From: Mesotoga sp. UBA6090
Lineage (GTDB): Bacteria > Thermotogota > Thermotogae > Petrotogales > Kosmotogaceae
Assembly (NCBI RefSeq): GCF_002435945.1
Contig: NZ_DIXC01000072.1
Location: 1 to 6,805, forward strand
Length of the DNA stretch: 6,805 nucleotides
Direction: 5' to 3'
Shown here: positions 1 through 6,280 of the stretch, piece after piece
Position numbering within the stretch: position 1 is the stretch's first letter
How the letters are laid out: the number at the start of each line of letters is the position of its first letter
The notes under the pieces: model-generated
The model's database searches: none
Told to the model about the DNA's origin: nothing
Seen by the model: only the letters and a program-made list of their open reading frames with translations
Made by a program: the position numbers and the translations under genes

Positions 1-299
1 TGAAGAGCGGACTCGATCTTCGTCCTATATACCATTACACAGACATGAGGGTGAAGGGCCACATAATGATTTGTTTCCTTGCACTTGTAATGGAAACTGC
101 CTTATGCAGAAAGCTGAAAGAGATTGGAAGTACTTTCTCTTACGCAGAAATGCTTGAAGACTTGAAAGAGATAAGGGCGGTTGAGCTAACTGTAGAAGGC
201 AAACGCTTTCTTGCAAGGACTGAAATGATGAACAATGCTTACGACGCTTTCAAAGCACTCAAAATAAGACCACCGGATCTACTCAAAGAGATTGCATAA
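1..299 (+). CDS. Transposase, C-terminal fragment (IS4 superfamily, probably IS1634-like); 5' end outside the window
   Basis: This is the last ~99 residues of a DDE transposase. The reading frame is open from position 3 and ends at TAA 297-299. The ATG at 45 is internal, because the frame continues upstream of it with residues typical of the family. The stretch with LDLRPIYHYTD followed by VKGHIMICFLALVME matches the C-terminal 'RPIYH-(W/Y)-x-RIxGHIxxCFLAL' segment I know from IS1634/IS4-type transposases, just after the catalytic core. The rest is a charged helical tail. The catalytic Asp/Glu residues lie left of the window, so intactness cannot be judged. It ends about 200 bp before the ABC operon and points the same way, so readthrough into the operon is possible. 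The IS4-superfamily call is fairly secure; the IS1634 subgroup is less so. Confidence 0.75.
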   Translation, partial: KSGLDLRPIYHYTDMRVKGHIMICFLALVMETALCRKLKEIGSTFSYAEMLEDLKEIRAVELTVEGKRFLARTEMMNNAYDAFKALKIRPPDLLKEIA

Positions 300-300
300 T

Positions 301-341
301 AGACCACTGTGGTGGTACGTCTGTTTTTCTTTTCATTTTTT
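301..341 (+). terminator. Weak hairpin plus T-rich tract after the transposase
   Basis: Two bases after the transposase stop an ACCAC (303-307) / GTGGT (312-316) stem encloses a 4-nt loop. An alternative outer pairing is AGAC (301-304) with GTCT (319-322). T-rich sequence follows (TTTTT at 324-328, further T runs to 341). It could be a weak intrinsic terminator for the transposase, or part of the insertion sequence's right end. The stem is short, so termination would be leaky. The left IS end is outside the window, so terminal inverted repeats cannot be verified. Confidence 0.4.
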
Positions 342-447
342 CCCTTGTTTGGCTGTTTTCAGATTCATTGCTGTCAAAGTTGAGTTTGAGGGAGGCTATT
401 TGACTGATTCGATGTATTCAAAACCCATAGGAACTAGTTTGGAGGGA
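342..447. other. Gene-free spacer between the IS end and the ABC operon promoter
   Basis: I see no credible gene here; the one open frame crossing it has no ribosome site and overlaps the start of the binding-protein gene. The spacer contains repeated half-sites: TCAAA at 374-378, TTTGA at 385-389, TTTGA at 399-403 and TCAAA at 418-422. They form a TCAAA-N6-TTTGA dyad and a wider TTTGA-N14-TCAAA dyad. These could be operator sites for the downstream promoter but may be chance in AT-rich DNA. TTGACT at 400-405 resembles a -35 box but has no good -10 at the right spacing. The junction between IS and host DNA presumably lies in or near this stretch but cannot be placed. Confidence 0.35.
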
Positions 448-475
448 TTCAGCTTAACTGTTCAGATGATAGAAT
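448..475 (+). promoter_or_regulatory. Putative extended -10 promoter for the ABC transporter operon
   Basis: TAGAAT at 470-475 differs by one base from TATAAT. It is preceded by TG at 467-468 with one spacer base, which is the extended -10 arrangement. A poor -35 (TTCAGC, 448-453) sits 16 bp upstream, as expected where an extended -10 compensates. The predicted start near 482 would leave a leader of about 20 nt that contains the AGGAGGTG ribosome site (490-497) of the first gene. No experimental support; inferred from sequence. Confidence 0.5.
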
Positions 476-502
476 GTAGTTACGCTAATAGGAGGTGTTT
501 GT

Positions 503-1483
503 ATGAAGCGAGTTCTTATCCTTGCGATCTTTTTAGTGTTTGTTGCATCAGCCTTTGCAAATCTCGTGGTTTATTCCAGTGTTGATGAGGCAAATGCGAG
601 GAAGATTTTGAATGCATTTGTTGAGGACACGGGGATCAAAGTTGACTTTGTCTTCCTTTCTTCGGGGCCTGCCTTGGCAAGAATTGAAGCCGAGTCGAGC
701 AATCCACAGGCCGATGTATGGTTTGGCGCTCCACTGGAAAACCATATTATTGCAAAAGAGCGTGGGTTAACACAGGCCTACAAGACGTTGAGTGTTTACG
801 GCGTCTCGCCGGAATTCTATGACGTTGAGGGTTATTACCATCCGATTTATATGAATCCTCTTGGCATTGGAGTTAATACATCCGTCCTAGAGCAGATAAA
901 GGCCTCCTTACCGGAATCCTGGGAAGATCTCCTCGCTTCCGAATACAGCAGAATGATTCAGTATCCGAATCCCCAGTCTTCTGGAACTGCTTACAGCTTG
1001 ATCACTGGTTTAGTAAAGGTTTACGGTGAAGACGGAGCTTTCGAGTATCTGAGGAATCTCGCTCCAAATATCCAGACCTACACACAGAGCGGAACCGGAC
1101 CTTCCAAGGCCGTCGGCCCTGGTCAGGTTGCGCTTGGAATCCAGTTTACGCCGGCCTTCTTCCAGTTCATGGAACAAGGATATCCTGTGTCCGTCGTATT
1201 CCCCAAGGAGGGAGTGCCCTACGAAGTGGCTTCAGTCTCGATTCTTAAGGGAGCCAAGAACCTTGCCGATGCTCAGAAGCTTATCGACTGGGTAGTTTCT
1301 AGAGCTGGGCAGCAGCAGGTAGTAGACCAGAAGACATACTTCTACCCCATCAGACCCGATGTCGATTTCGGAAGCCTGCAGCCGCTTTCAACGATCAATC
1401 TTCTCTCTGTTGATCCTTCGTGGGCCGCAGAAAACAAGACCAGACTTATCGAGAGATGGATTAACGAAGTACTTCCATACTAA
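503..1483 (+). CDS. ABC transporter periplasmic substrate-binding protein, FbpA/AfuA family (ligand uncertain)
   Basis: The 326-aa protein captures a ligand outside the membrane and delivers it to the permease encoded next. Residues 1-19 form a signal peptide: MKR, a hydrophobic core, then SAFA, with cleavage likely before N20. There is no lipobox Cys, so it should be a free periplasmic protein. The mature start LVVYSSVDEA and the segment around ADVWFGAP (70-77) are typical of the COG1840 (Fe3+-type) binding family, and the length is normal. Other family blocks are NPQSSGTAY (156-164), YTQSGTGPSKAV (193-204) and VVFPKEGVPYE (231-241). Where classical FbpA has the iron-binding Tyr-Tyr pair, this protein reads GIQFTPAFF (212-220), so Fe3+ binding of the FbpA kind is doubtful. 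Relatives with this block pattern include proteins for 2-aminoethylphosphonate or hexose phosphates. AGGAGGTG at 490-497, 5 nt before the ATG, supports the start. It is the first gene of the operon and is followed by a strong stem-loop. The family is certain; the ligand is not. Confidence 0.93.
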   Translation: MKRVLILAIFLVFVASAFANLVVYSSVDEANARKILNAFVEDTGIKVDFVFLSSGPALARIEAESSNPQADVWFGAPLENHIIAKERGLTQAYKTLSVYGVSPEFYDVEGYYHPIYMNPLGIGVNTSVLEQIKASLPESWEDLLASEYSRMIQYPNPQSSGTAYSLITGLVKVYGEDGAFEYLRNLAPNIQTYTQSGTGPSKAVGPGQVALGIQFTPAFFQFMEQGYPVSVVFPKEGVPYEVASVSILKGAKNLADAQKLIDWVVSRAGQQQVVDQKTYFYPIRPDVDFGSLQPLSTINLLSVDPSWAAENKTRLIERWINEVLPY

Positions 1484-1503
1484 CGATCACTTAGAGTTGC
1501 TTT

Positions 1504-1526
1504 GAGGGGGAGAAATCCCCCTCTTT
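1504..1526 (+). terminator. Strong intercistronic stem-loop with GAAA tetraloop
   Basis: A perfect 8-bp G/C-rich stem (1504-1511 pairing with 1516-1523) closes a GAAA loop of the stable GNRA type. Only three T's follow (1524-1526). It lies 20 bp after the binding-protein stop and just before the permease ribosome site. By analogy with other binding-protein operons, it probably terminates partially or protects the 3' end of the upstream message, giving more binding protein than permease. The short T tract argues against complete termination. Confidence 0.7.
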
Positions 1527-1529
1527 AAT

Positions 1530-1536
1530 AGGAGGT
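1530..1536 (+). promoter_or_regulatory. Ribosome binding site that selects the GTG start of the permease
   Basis: AGGAGGT at 1530-1536 is near-perfect. Its spacing is about 6-7 nt to the GTG at 1543 but about 13 nt to the in-frame ATG at 1549, so GTG is the better start. The site sits only 6 nt beyond the intercistronic stem, so RNA folding there may also affect permease translation. Confidence 0.7.
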
Positions 1537-1542
1537 CGTCCT

Positions 1543-3237
1543 GTGGCTATGAGGGGAGAGGAAGCAAAGAATAGGTTTCTGAATCTTCTTAGGGATCCAG
1601 TTCTGCTTTTGATAATAATCCTTATATTCGCCGCCTTGGCCATATTCATTGTCTATCCCCTTTTCAGGGTTTTTGCGGTTAGTATGACCAACAAGGATGG
1701 CGGATTTGACCTAAGCGCGTACAGTCATGCCTTTTCGAATCGATACATGAGGCAGGGCTTTTTCAACAGTCTTTTGGTGGCTGGCCTTACGGCAGTATTC
1801 GGAATGCTTGTCGGGTATCTGTTTGCATACACTCTTAACAGAACGGACATTCCGCTGAAGGGCTTTTTCAGAACTGTTGCGGTTCTGCCTATAGTCTTCC
1901 CGCCGTTTATTGGCGCGCTTTCGATCATAATGCTATTTGGATTCAACGGGATCATTACTGCCGGGATATTTGGAATTAGAAATTTCCCTGTATACGGTTT
2001 ATGGGGCCTCATGATGGCTCAGGTGGTCTGCTTTTTTCCGGTTGCCTTCATCACACTGGACGGCGTTATAGGAACTATCAGTCCAACGCTTGAAGATGCC
2101 GCCTTCAATCTCGGTGCAAACCGATGGCAGGCATTCAGGAAAGTAATTCTTCCGATGTCTGTTCCAGGTATTGCAAGCACAATGCTTGTTCTATTCATAG
2201 AATCGCTCGCCGACTTTGGAAATCCTTTGATTCTTGCAGGCAGCAAATTCCCCGTGCTCTCAGTTCAAGCATACCTGCAAATTACCGGGATGTTCGATAC
2301 TAGAGGCGGCGCTGCCCTGGCGGTCTGGTTGCTATTCCCTTCCATCGTTGCGTTCATAATTCAGAAATACTGGGTGGGAAAGAAGAAGTACGTTACGGTT
2401 ACAGGGAAACCGACAACCTCTGTCCTCAAAAGCGTCAGCAAGCCGGTGAAATGGATTTTATTCTCTCTCTGTATGCTAATTGCGGTCTTCACTCTTACCA
2501 TTTATGCAACTATCTTCTGGGGAGCTTTCGTTAAGGCGTGGGGGATGAACAACACCTTCACTCTAGAGAATTTCAGATACGTCTTTGATGTAGGACTGGA
2601 AGCGATAAAGGATACTCTGGTGATTGCCTTCACATCTACCCCAATATCTGCCGTACTTGGTATGATAATTGCCTTTCTGCTTGTACGTAAGGTCTTTCCC
2701 GGAAGAAGGGTTATGGAGTTCACCTCCATGCTGAGTTTTGCAGTTCCTGGAACCGTGATAGGAATAGGCTATATTCTTGCGTTCAACAAGCCTCCGTTGC
2801 TGCTAACTGGTACTTTGGCAATACTCGTGCTCAATTTCGTCTTCAGATATATACCCGTTGGAATACAGTCGGGAGTTGCGTTGTTGAACCAGGTAGACCC
2901 GGCGATAGAAGAGGCGGCATACACACTTGGAGCAGATAACAGGCAGGTTTTTACGAAAGTGACGCTACCTCTAATTATGCCGGCCTTTTTCTCTGCTTTG
3001 GTCTTTGCCTTTGTTAGAGCGATGACTGCAATCAGCGCGGCGATATTTCTTGTTTCTGCCAGATGGAACCTGATAACGGTTCAAATACTGAGTCAGAGCG
3101 ATTCCGGACGTCTATCGGAAGCATGTGCTTTTTCCGTGCTGTTGATCGGTATGATTATGGGCTTCATTCTGATACTGAAGATCTTCCTGAAGAACAAAAT
3201 TAGTCTATCCAGCGCTGGAACGGCGGGACAGGGGTGA
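1543..3237 (+). CDS. ABC transporter permease, fused two-domain FbpB/ThiP-type membrane protein
   Basis: The 564-aa inner-membrane channel is made of two tandem homologous permease halves, as in FbpB/AfuB-type importers, so one chain can supply the whole transmembrane pore. Hydrophobic segments appear near 19-41, 74-97, 110-133, 153-175, 206-224 and 256-275. A second set is near 303-328, 358-381, 392-413, 422-438, 478-500 and 527-547. Each half carries the EAA loop that docks on the ATPase: EDAAFNLGANRWQAF from residue 184 with downstream LP, and EEAAYTLGADNRQVF from residue 456 with downstream LP. A basic linker (about 277-303) joins the halves. The length is usual for the fused type. The GTG start is favoured by AGGAGGT at 1530-1536. 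The gene ends 4 nt before the ATPase ATG, supporting co-expression. The substrate is set by the binding protein and cannot be read from this gene. Confidence 0.95.
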   Translation: MAMRGEEAKNRFLNLLRDPVLLLIIILIFAALAIFIVYPLFRVFAVSMTNKDGGFDLSAYSHAFSNRYMRQGFFNSLLVAGLTAVFGMLVGYLFAYTLNRTDIPLKGFFRTVAVLPIVFPPFIGALSIIMLFGFNGIITAGIFGIRNFPVYGLWGLMMAQVVCFFPVAFITLDGVIGTISPTLEDAAFNLGANRWQAFRKVILPMSVPGIASTMLVLFIESLADFGNPLILAGSKFPVLSVQAYLQITGMFDTRGGAALAVWLLFPSIVAFIIQKYWVGKKKYVTVTGKPTTSVLKSVSKPVKWILFSLCMLIAVFTLTIYATIFWGAFVKAWGMNNTFTLENFRYVFDVGLEAIKDTLVIAFTSTPISAVLGMIIAFLLVRKVFPGRRVMEFTSMLSFAVPGTVIGIGYILAFNKPPLLLTGTLAILVLNFVFRYIPVGIQSGVALLNQVDPAIEEAAYTLGADNRQVFTKVTLPLIMPAFFSALVFAFVRAMTAISAAIFLVSARWNLITVQILSQSDSGRLSEACAFSVLLIGMIMGFILILKIFLKNKISLSSAGTAGQG

Positions 3238-3238
3238 T
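3231..3238 (+). promoter_or_regulatory. Ribosome binding site of the ATPase gene overlapping the permease stop
   Basis: GGGGTGAT at 3231-3238 resembles the 3' part of AGGAGGTGAT and contains the permease TGA (3235-3237). GGGG ends 7 nt before the ATG at 3242, whereas the alternative TTG at 3239 would be only 4 nt away. The ATG is therefore preferred. The overlap implies coupling of permease and ATPase translation. Confidence 0.55.
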
Positions 3239-3241
3239 TTG

Positions 3242-4321
3242 ATGAGTCTAGTATTAAGAAATGTGAGAAAGGTCTTCACGAGCTACGGGACAGAAACAGT
3301 TGCCGTAGACGATTTCGATCAGGAGATCCAAAGAGGACAACTGGTAACGCTTCTGGGGCCTTCTGGTTGTGGCAAGACTACTACGTTGAGGATCATCGCT
3401 GGTTTTGAAGTTCCCACAAATGGGCGCGTATTGCTGGATGGAAAGGACGTCACAAATCTGCCTCCCAACAGGAGGAACATTTCGATGGTCTTCCAGAGTT
3501 ACGCTCTTTTCCCTCATCTAACTGTGGAAGAGAATATTTCTTTTGGTTTGAAGCTCAAGAGATTGGACAGAAGCACCATGAAGAAGAAGATAAGGGAAAT
3601 GACTGATCTCGTCGGCCTCAAGGGACTTGAAAAGAGAAGACCTGATCAGTTGTCGGGGGGTCAGCAACAAAGGGTGGCACTTGCAAGGAGTCTGGTTATG
3701 GAACCAAGCGTTCTGCTCTTCGATGAGCCGCTTTCTAATCTCGATGCGAAATTGAGGGAGTCTATGAGGCTTGAGATCAGGAGAATTCAACAGGAGGTCA
3801 ATATTACCAGCGTCTATGTAACTCACGACCAGGTCGAGGCGATGAGCATTTCAGATGTAATTGTTGTCATGAGCGACGGGAAGGTTATGCAGATCGGGAG
3901 TCCGTTCGACATCTATGCTAGACCCCAGAACAGTTTTGTAGCGGATTTCATAGGCAGAGTCAATTTCATTGACTGCGAGGTGGAATCCATCGATGGAGAC
4001 TCGGTAACTGTTTCATCCAGTTCACTGGGAAAGAAATTTGTGGGCAGAAAGGGTGGAGAGCTCTCTCCTGGAGACGGTGTAAGGATAGTCTTGAGACCGG
4101 AGTCTTTGTCGGACAGAGAAGAAGACAAGATCAATGTTCTCAGTGGAAAGGTGTTGAAATACGTCTTTCTGGGGTCGAATGTCGAGTACGAAATTGAGCT
4201 TCCCGATGGAAAGGTACTCAATGCTGTGACTTTCAACCCGATTGAGAGAAAGTTCCCCGTTGTAGGAAAGGAAACGGATCTGTATTTTTCTAAGGAGAGC
4301 GCCTGGGTTATCAAGAGCTGA
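3242..4321 (+). CDS. ABC transporter ATP-binding protein, FbpC/PotA-like with C-terminal TOBE domain
   Basis: The 359-aa cytoplasmic ATPase powers the permease encoded upstream. All nucleotide-binding motifs are present, numbered from the ATG: Walker A GPSGCGKT (39-46), Q-loop Gln85 in VFQSYALFPH, signature LSGGQQQR (137-144), Walker B VLLFDE (157-162), D-loop SNLD and H-loop His195 in VTHDQ. The region after about residue 235 is a regulatory TOBE-type domain (GRVNFIDCEVES, later RIVLRPESL), typical of the FbpC/MalK/PotA group of importer ATPases. Length and domain order are normal. A TTG at 3239 would add one residue, but spacing from GGGGTGAT favours the ATG. The stop TGA at 4319-4321 is followed one base later by the next gene's ATG. 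The ATPase assignment is secure. Iron specificity should not be assumed, because it depends on the binding protein. Confidence 0.96.
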   Translation: MSLVLRNVRKVFTSYGTETVAVDDFDQEIQRGQLVTLLGPSGCGKTTTLRIIAGFEVPTNGRVLLDGKDVTNLPPNRRNISMVFQSYALFPHLTVEENISFGLKLKRLDRSTMKKKIREMTDLVGLKGLEKRRPDQLSGGQQQRVALARSLVMEPSVLLFDEPLSNLDAKLRESMRLEIRRIQQEVNITSVYVTHDQVEAMSISDVIVVMSDGKVMQIGSPFDIYARPQNSFVADFIGRVNFIDCEVESIDGDSVTVSSSSLGKKFVGRKGGELSPGDGVRIVLRPESLSDREEDKINVLSGKVLKYVFLGSNVEYEIELPDGKVLNAVTFNPIERKFPVVGKETDLYFSKESAWVIKS

Positions 4322-4322
4322 G

Positions 4323-5255
4323 ATGGATGGTCATGATGTTCTGACTTACAATTGTTTGAACTTGAATAGCAGTTTTCTTTCTGAGGAAGTAACTATAACT
4401 CCTTATACATATGGATCCTTTGATCCCGGTCCGTACAATCAATCAGTGAGTGCTTTCGAAGATTATTTGGGGAAGCCTTATCTTTCTGATTCAGACAGAG
4501 AGCTTCATGTGGATTTCTTCGATAACCGTTCTCCGATAGATGGCAAAGCCCCTGCCTGGCAGATAATTACGGTCTATTCATACGAACCCGATTTTGGAAT
4601 GGATAGAGAACTTATTCTCTCGCCCATGCAAAAATTAATGGGTAGTAGCGCATCCTGGCGTCATGAAGAATATCGCATACTGTTTCGATTTGGCGAGGTC
4701 ACGAAGAGATTTCTTCATTTCGACAGGATGAGTCAGCTTGCTATGAGTAAGAATGACAAGTACTGGGCTTTAAGATTTGCAGCCAGAGCGATTCACTATC
4801 TTGAGGACAACGGAACACCCTATCATACTTCCCCGGGCACTCTCTCCGAAATTCTGAAGATCCCTCTTTTTTACGGGAGCCAGTTCAAGAAGATCAGTAG
4901 TTACCATAAATTTCATGACAGGTACATTGGCTACCGATTGTGGAGAGAGTATGCACCTTTCATAGGAGCAGTAAGAGAAGTCGAAGCCGGTGTCTTTGAT
5001 GGACTTACAGACATGGTAAAGACAACCAGAAAAAGGGCCTTACGCATTCTCCCTGAAATTGAGAGGCCAATAAAAAGAATAGTTCATGAAAGCTCTTCTT
5101 CGCATTCGAAAATAGATTTTTCCAGGGATTATTTTGAAGAGTTTGTCGCCGTTGGAGATACACGCCAGATCGACAGGGTAAGCTGTAGAGTTCTTGAAAA
5201 CATCGCTTCAGCAGTGAAGTATTATCTTGAACATCTAGAACGAAGATTTGCCTAG
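4323..5255 (+). CDS. Zinc-dependent phospholipase C-fold protein (putative metallo-phosphoesterase)
   Basis: The 310-aa protein appears to belong to the zinc-dependent phospholipase C / S1-P1 nuclease-like fold, which cleaves phosphoesters with a metal cluster. The central block HYLEDNGTPYH gives His158, Asp162 and His168, the same spacing as the HYxxD(x5)H zinc ligands of clostridial alpha-toxin. Near the N-terminus GHDVLTYN (His4) resembles the first zinc-ligand helix, and ELHVDFFD (His62) resembles the next ligand. The fourth motif, normally HxxxE, appears as His195-xxx-Asp199 (YHKFHD) after a longer loop. SWRHEEYRI (111-119) is also typical of bacterial relatives. No signal peptide is visible, so the product seems cytoplasmic, unlike secreted phospholipases. 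The frame stays open upstream, but no ATG, GTG or TTG was found within about 50 nt. The ATG lies 1 nt after the ATPase stop and lacks a clear ribosome site, indicating translational coupling. The substrate is unknown. Family call moderate to good. Confidence 0.72.
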   Translation: MDGHDVLTYNCLNLNSSFLSEEVTITPYTYGSFDPGPYNQSVSAFEDYLGKPYLSDSDRELHVDFFDNRSPIDGKAPAWQIITVYSYEPDFGMDRELILSPMQKLMGSSASWRHEEYRILFRFGEVTKRFLHFDRMSQLAMSKNDKYWALRFAARAIHYLEDNGTPYHTSPGTLSEILKIPLFYGSQFKKISSYHKFHDRYIGYRLWREYAPFIGAVREVEAGVFDGLTDMVKTTRKRALRILPEIERPIKRIVHESSSSHSKIDFSRDYFEEFVAVGDTRQIDRVSCRVLENIASAVKYYLEHLERRFA

Positions 5256-5274
5256 AGAACCGAGATTACACTTC

Positions 5275-5299
5275 ATGTCGTTGTATAAGGAACTGACAT
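5275..5299. terminator. Weak hairpin in the convergent intergenic gap
   Basis: ATGTCGTT (5275-5282) can pair with AAC and GACAT (5291-5299) around a one-base bulge at 5294, with an 8-nt loop. It lies between the convergent ends of the operon and the minus-strand sensor gene, where a bidirectional terminator is expected. There is no T-run on either side, so it is at best a poor terminator. No better candidate is visible in the 47-bp gap. Confidence 0.25.
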
Positions 5300-5302
5300 A
5301 GT

Positions 5303-6265
5303 TCATGGAGTGAATTCGAAGCCCTCTTTGAAAATTCCCAGACAAGCATTTACGGACATCAGGTCGTAGAGTTTTCCTGACTTCCGTGCTATCTCTTCAA
5401 GTGCTTTTTCTATACCAAGAGAGGCTCTGTAAGGTCTGTGTGAAGACAAGGCTTCAACGACATCGGCAACGGCGATTATTCGAGCTTCAATTCTGATTTC
5501 CTCTCCCTTCAGCCCATTTGGATATCCGGAGCCATCAAGTCTTTCATGGTGCTGGACCACAATATCCGCTATGGGCCAAGGGAAATAAACTCCCTTCAAG
5601 ATGTCGTAGCCCTTACTGGAATGCTCTTTGACGAGGTCGTACTCGAGATCGTTCAATTTCACTGGCTTTGTCAGTATCTCGGAAGGTACTGCACTCTTTC
5701 CAATGTCATGAAGCAAAGCCGCAACTCTAATCGATTCAATAGTGTCCTTGTGAAGTTCAGTATCGGGGAAGAGCCTTCGGGCGATGGCAGTTGAAAGCTC
5801 GCTCACACGTTTCTGATGGCCGGAAGTGTAGGGATCCCTCGCTTCAACAAGGGAAGACAAAGTATTTATCAGTGATTCAATACTTTTCTTCACCGATTCC
5901 TCGGCGGTCTTTCTCTCGGAGATATCCAGGACAATGGCAACAAAGACACGTTCGTATTCATTTTCGTGAAGCTGCAGTCTTACTTCAACGGGATATTTGG
6001 TGCCATCCTTTCTTATGTGAAAGGCTTCGAAGACTTCGTAACTTCCCGGTTCTATTTTGAGCCTAAAGAGAATATCTTCGAAGACCTTTTTATCCATCTC
6101 CAACTTCAGATCTAGTGGAGTCATCTTTCGCAACTCTTCAAGAGAGTACCCTGAATTTTCTAGAGCACTCTTGTTCGCTTGAAGAAATCTCAGAGTCTCT
6201 GGATCGAATATATATAGCTCATTCACTGAAAGATCAATGACTCTTCCCAATCTGGTGAGGGCCAT
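5303..6265 (-). CDS. PAS-HD-GYP protein, putative cyclic-di-GMP phosphodiesterase (3' part of a split sensor gene)
   Basis: The 320-aa minus-strand frame holds a complete PAS sensor domain (about 5-118) and an HD-GYP domain (about 130-315). The PAS ends in the classic PAC motif with GTKYPVEV and LDISERKTAEE. HD-GYP landmarks are GHQKRV (His150), LLHDIGK (His186-Asp187), EHSSKGY (His215), HHERLDGSGYP (239-249) and IAVADVVEA (Asp268). These are the metal and signature residues of enzymes that hydrolyse cyclic-di-GMP, so the catalytic domain looks intact. The frame runs straight upstream past the ATG at 6265 through KLAE to an in-frame TGA at 6278-6280, beyond which a second PAS domain continues in the same frame. 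The ATG is therefore probably internal to a longer ancestral gene. It has only a weak purine stretch (GCAGAG) upstream; reinitiation 12 nt after the stop is possible. The gene is convergent with the ABC operon. Confidence 0.82.
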   Translation of the reverse strand: MALTRLGRVIDLSVNELYIFDPETLRFLQANKSALENSGYSLEELRKMTPLDLKLEMDKKVFEDILFRLKIEPGSYEVFEAFHIRKDGTKYPVEVRLQLHENEYERVFVAIVLDISERKTAEESVKKSIESLINTLSSLVEARDPYTSGHQKRVSELSTAIARRLFPDTELHKDTIESIRVAALLHDIGKSAVPSEILTKPVKLNDLEYDLVKEHSSKGYDILKGVYFPWPIADIVVQHHERLDGSGYPNGLKGEEIRIEARIIAVADVVEALSSHRPYRASLGIEKALEEIARKSGKLYDLMSVNACLGIFKEGFEFTP

Positions 6266-6277
6266 CTCTGCGAGCTT

Positions 6278-6280
6278 TCA
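6278..6280 (-). other. In-frame TGA interrupting the PAS-PAS-HD-GYP reading frame
   Basis: Read on the minus strand, codons before the stop give AMDITE and codons after give KLAEMALTRL, without any frame change. PAS domains usually end in DITERK or DISERK; the second PAS in this same gene ends DISERKTAEE. The stop sits exactly at the Arg. A C-to-T change (CGA to TGA) or an A-to-T change (AGA to TGA) would create it. TGA also serves as the normal stop of neighbouring genes (3235, 4319, 5303), so recoding of the genetic code is unlikely. Confidence 0.9.

Noticed and set aside
300..502. Riboswitch or Fur-type iron box in the operon leader
   Set aside because: The predicted leader is about 20 nt, too short for a riboswitch, and no recognisable GATAATGATAATCATTATC-like site is visible.
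292..585. Open frame of 97 codons on the plus strand
   Set aside because: It has no ribosome site, overlaps the binding-protein gene in another frame and has no recognisable domain.
3239..3241. TTG as start of the ATPase gene
   Set aside because: It adds one Met before an ATG that has better spacing from GGGGTGAT.
3254..4314. Long minus-strand frames opposite the ATPase gene
   Set aside because: They are antisense shadows of a clearly conserved ABC ATPase and have no domain signatures.
6278..6280. TGA as selenocysteine or as a reassigned sense codon
   Set aside because: A PAS linker Arg position is not a selenocysteine site and I see no clear hairpin of the required kind just downstream. 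Neighbouring genes use TGA as a normal stop.
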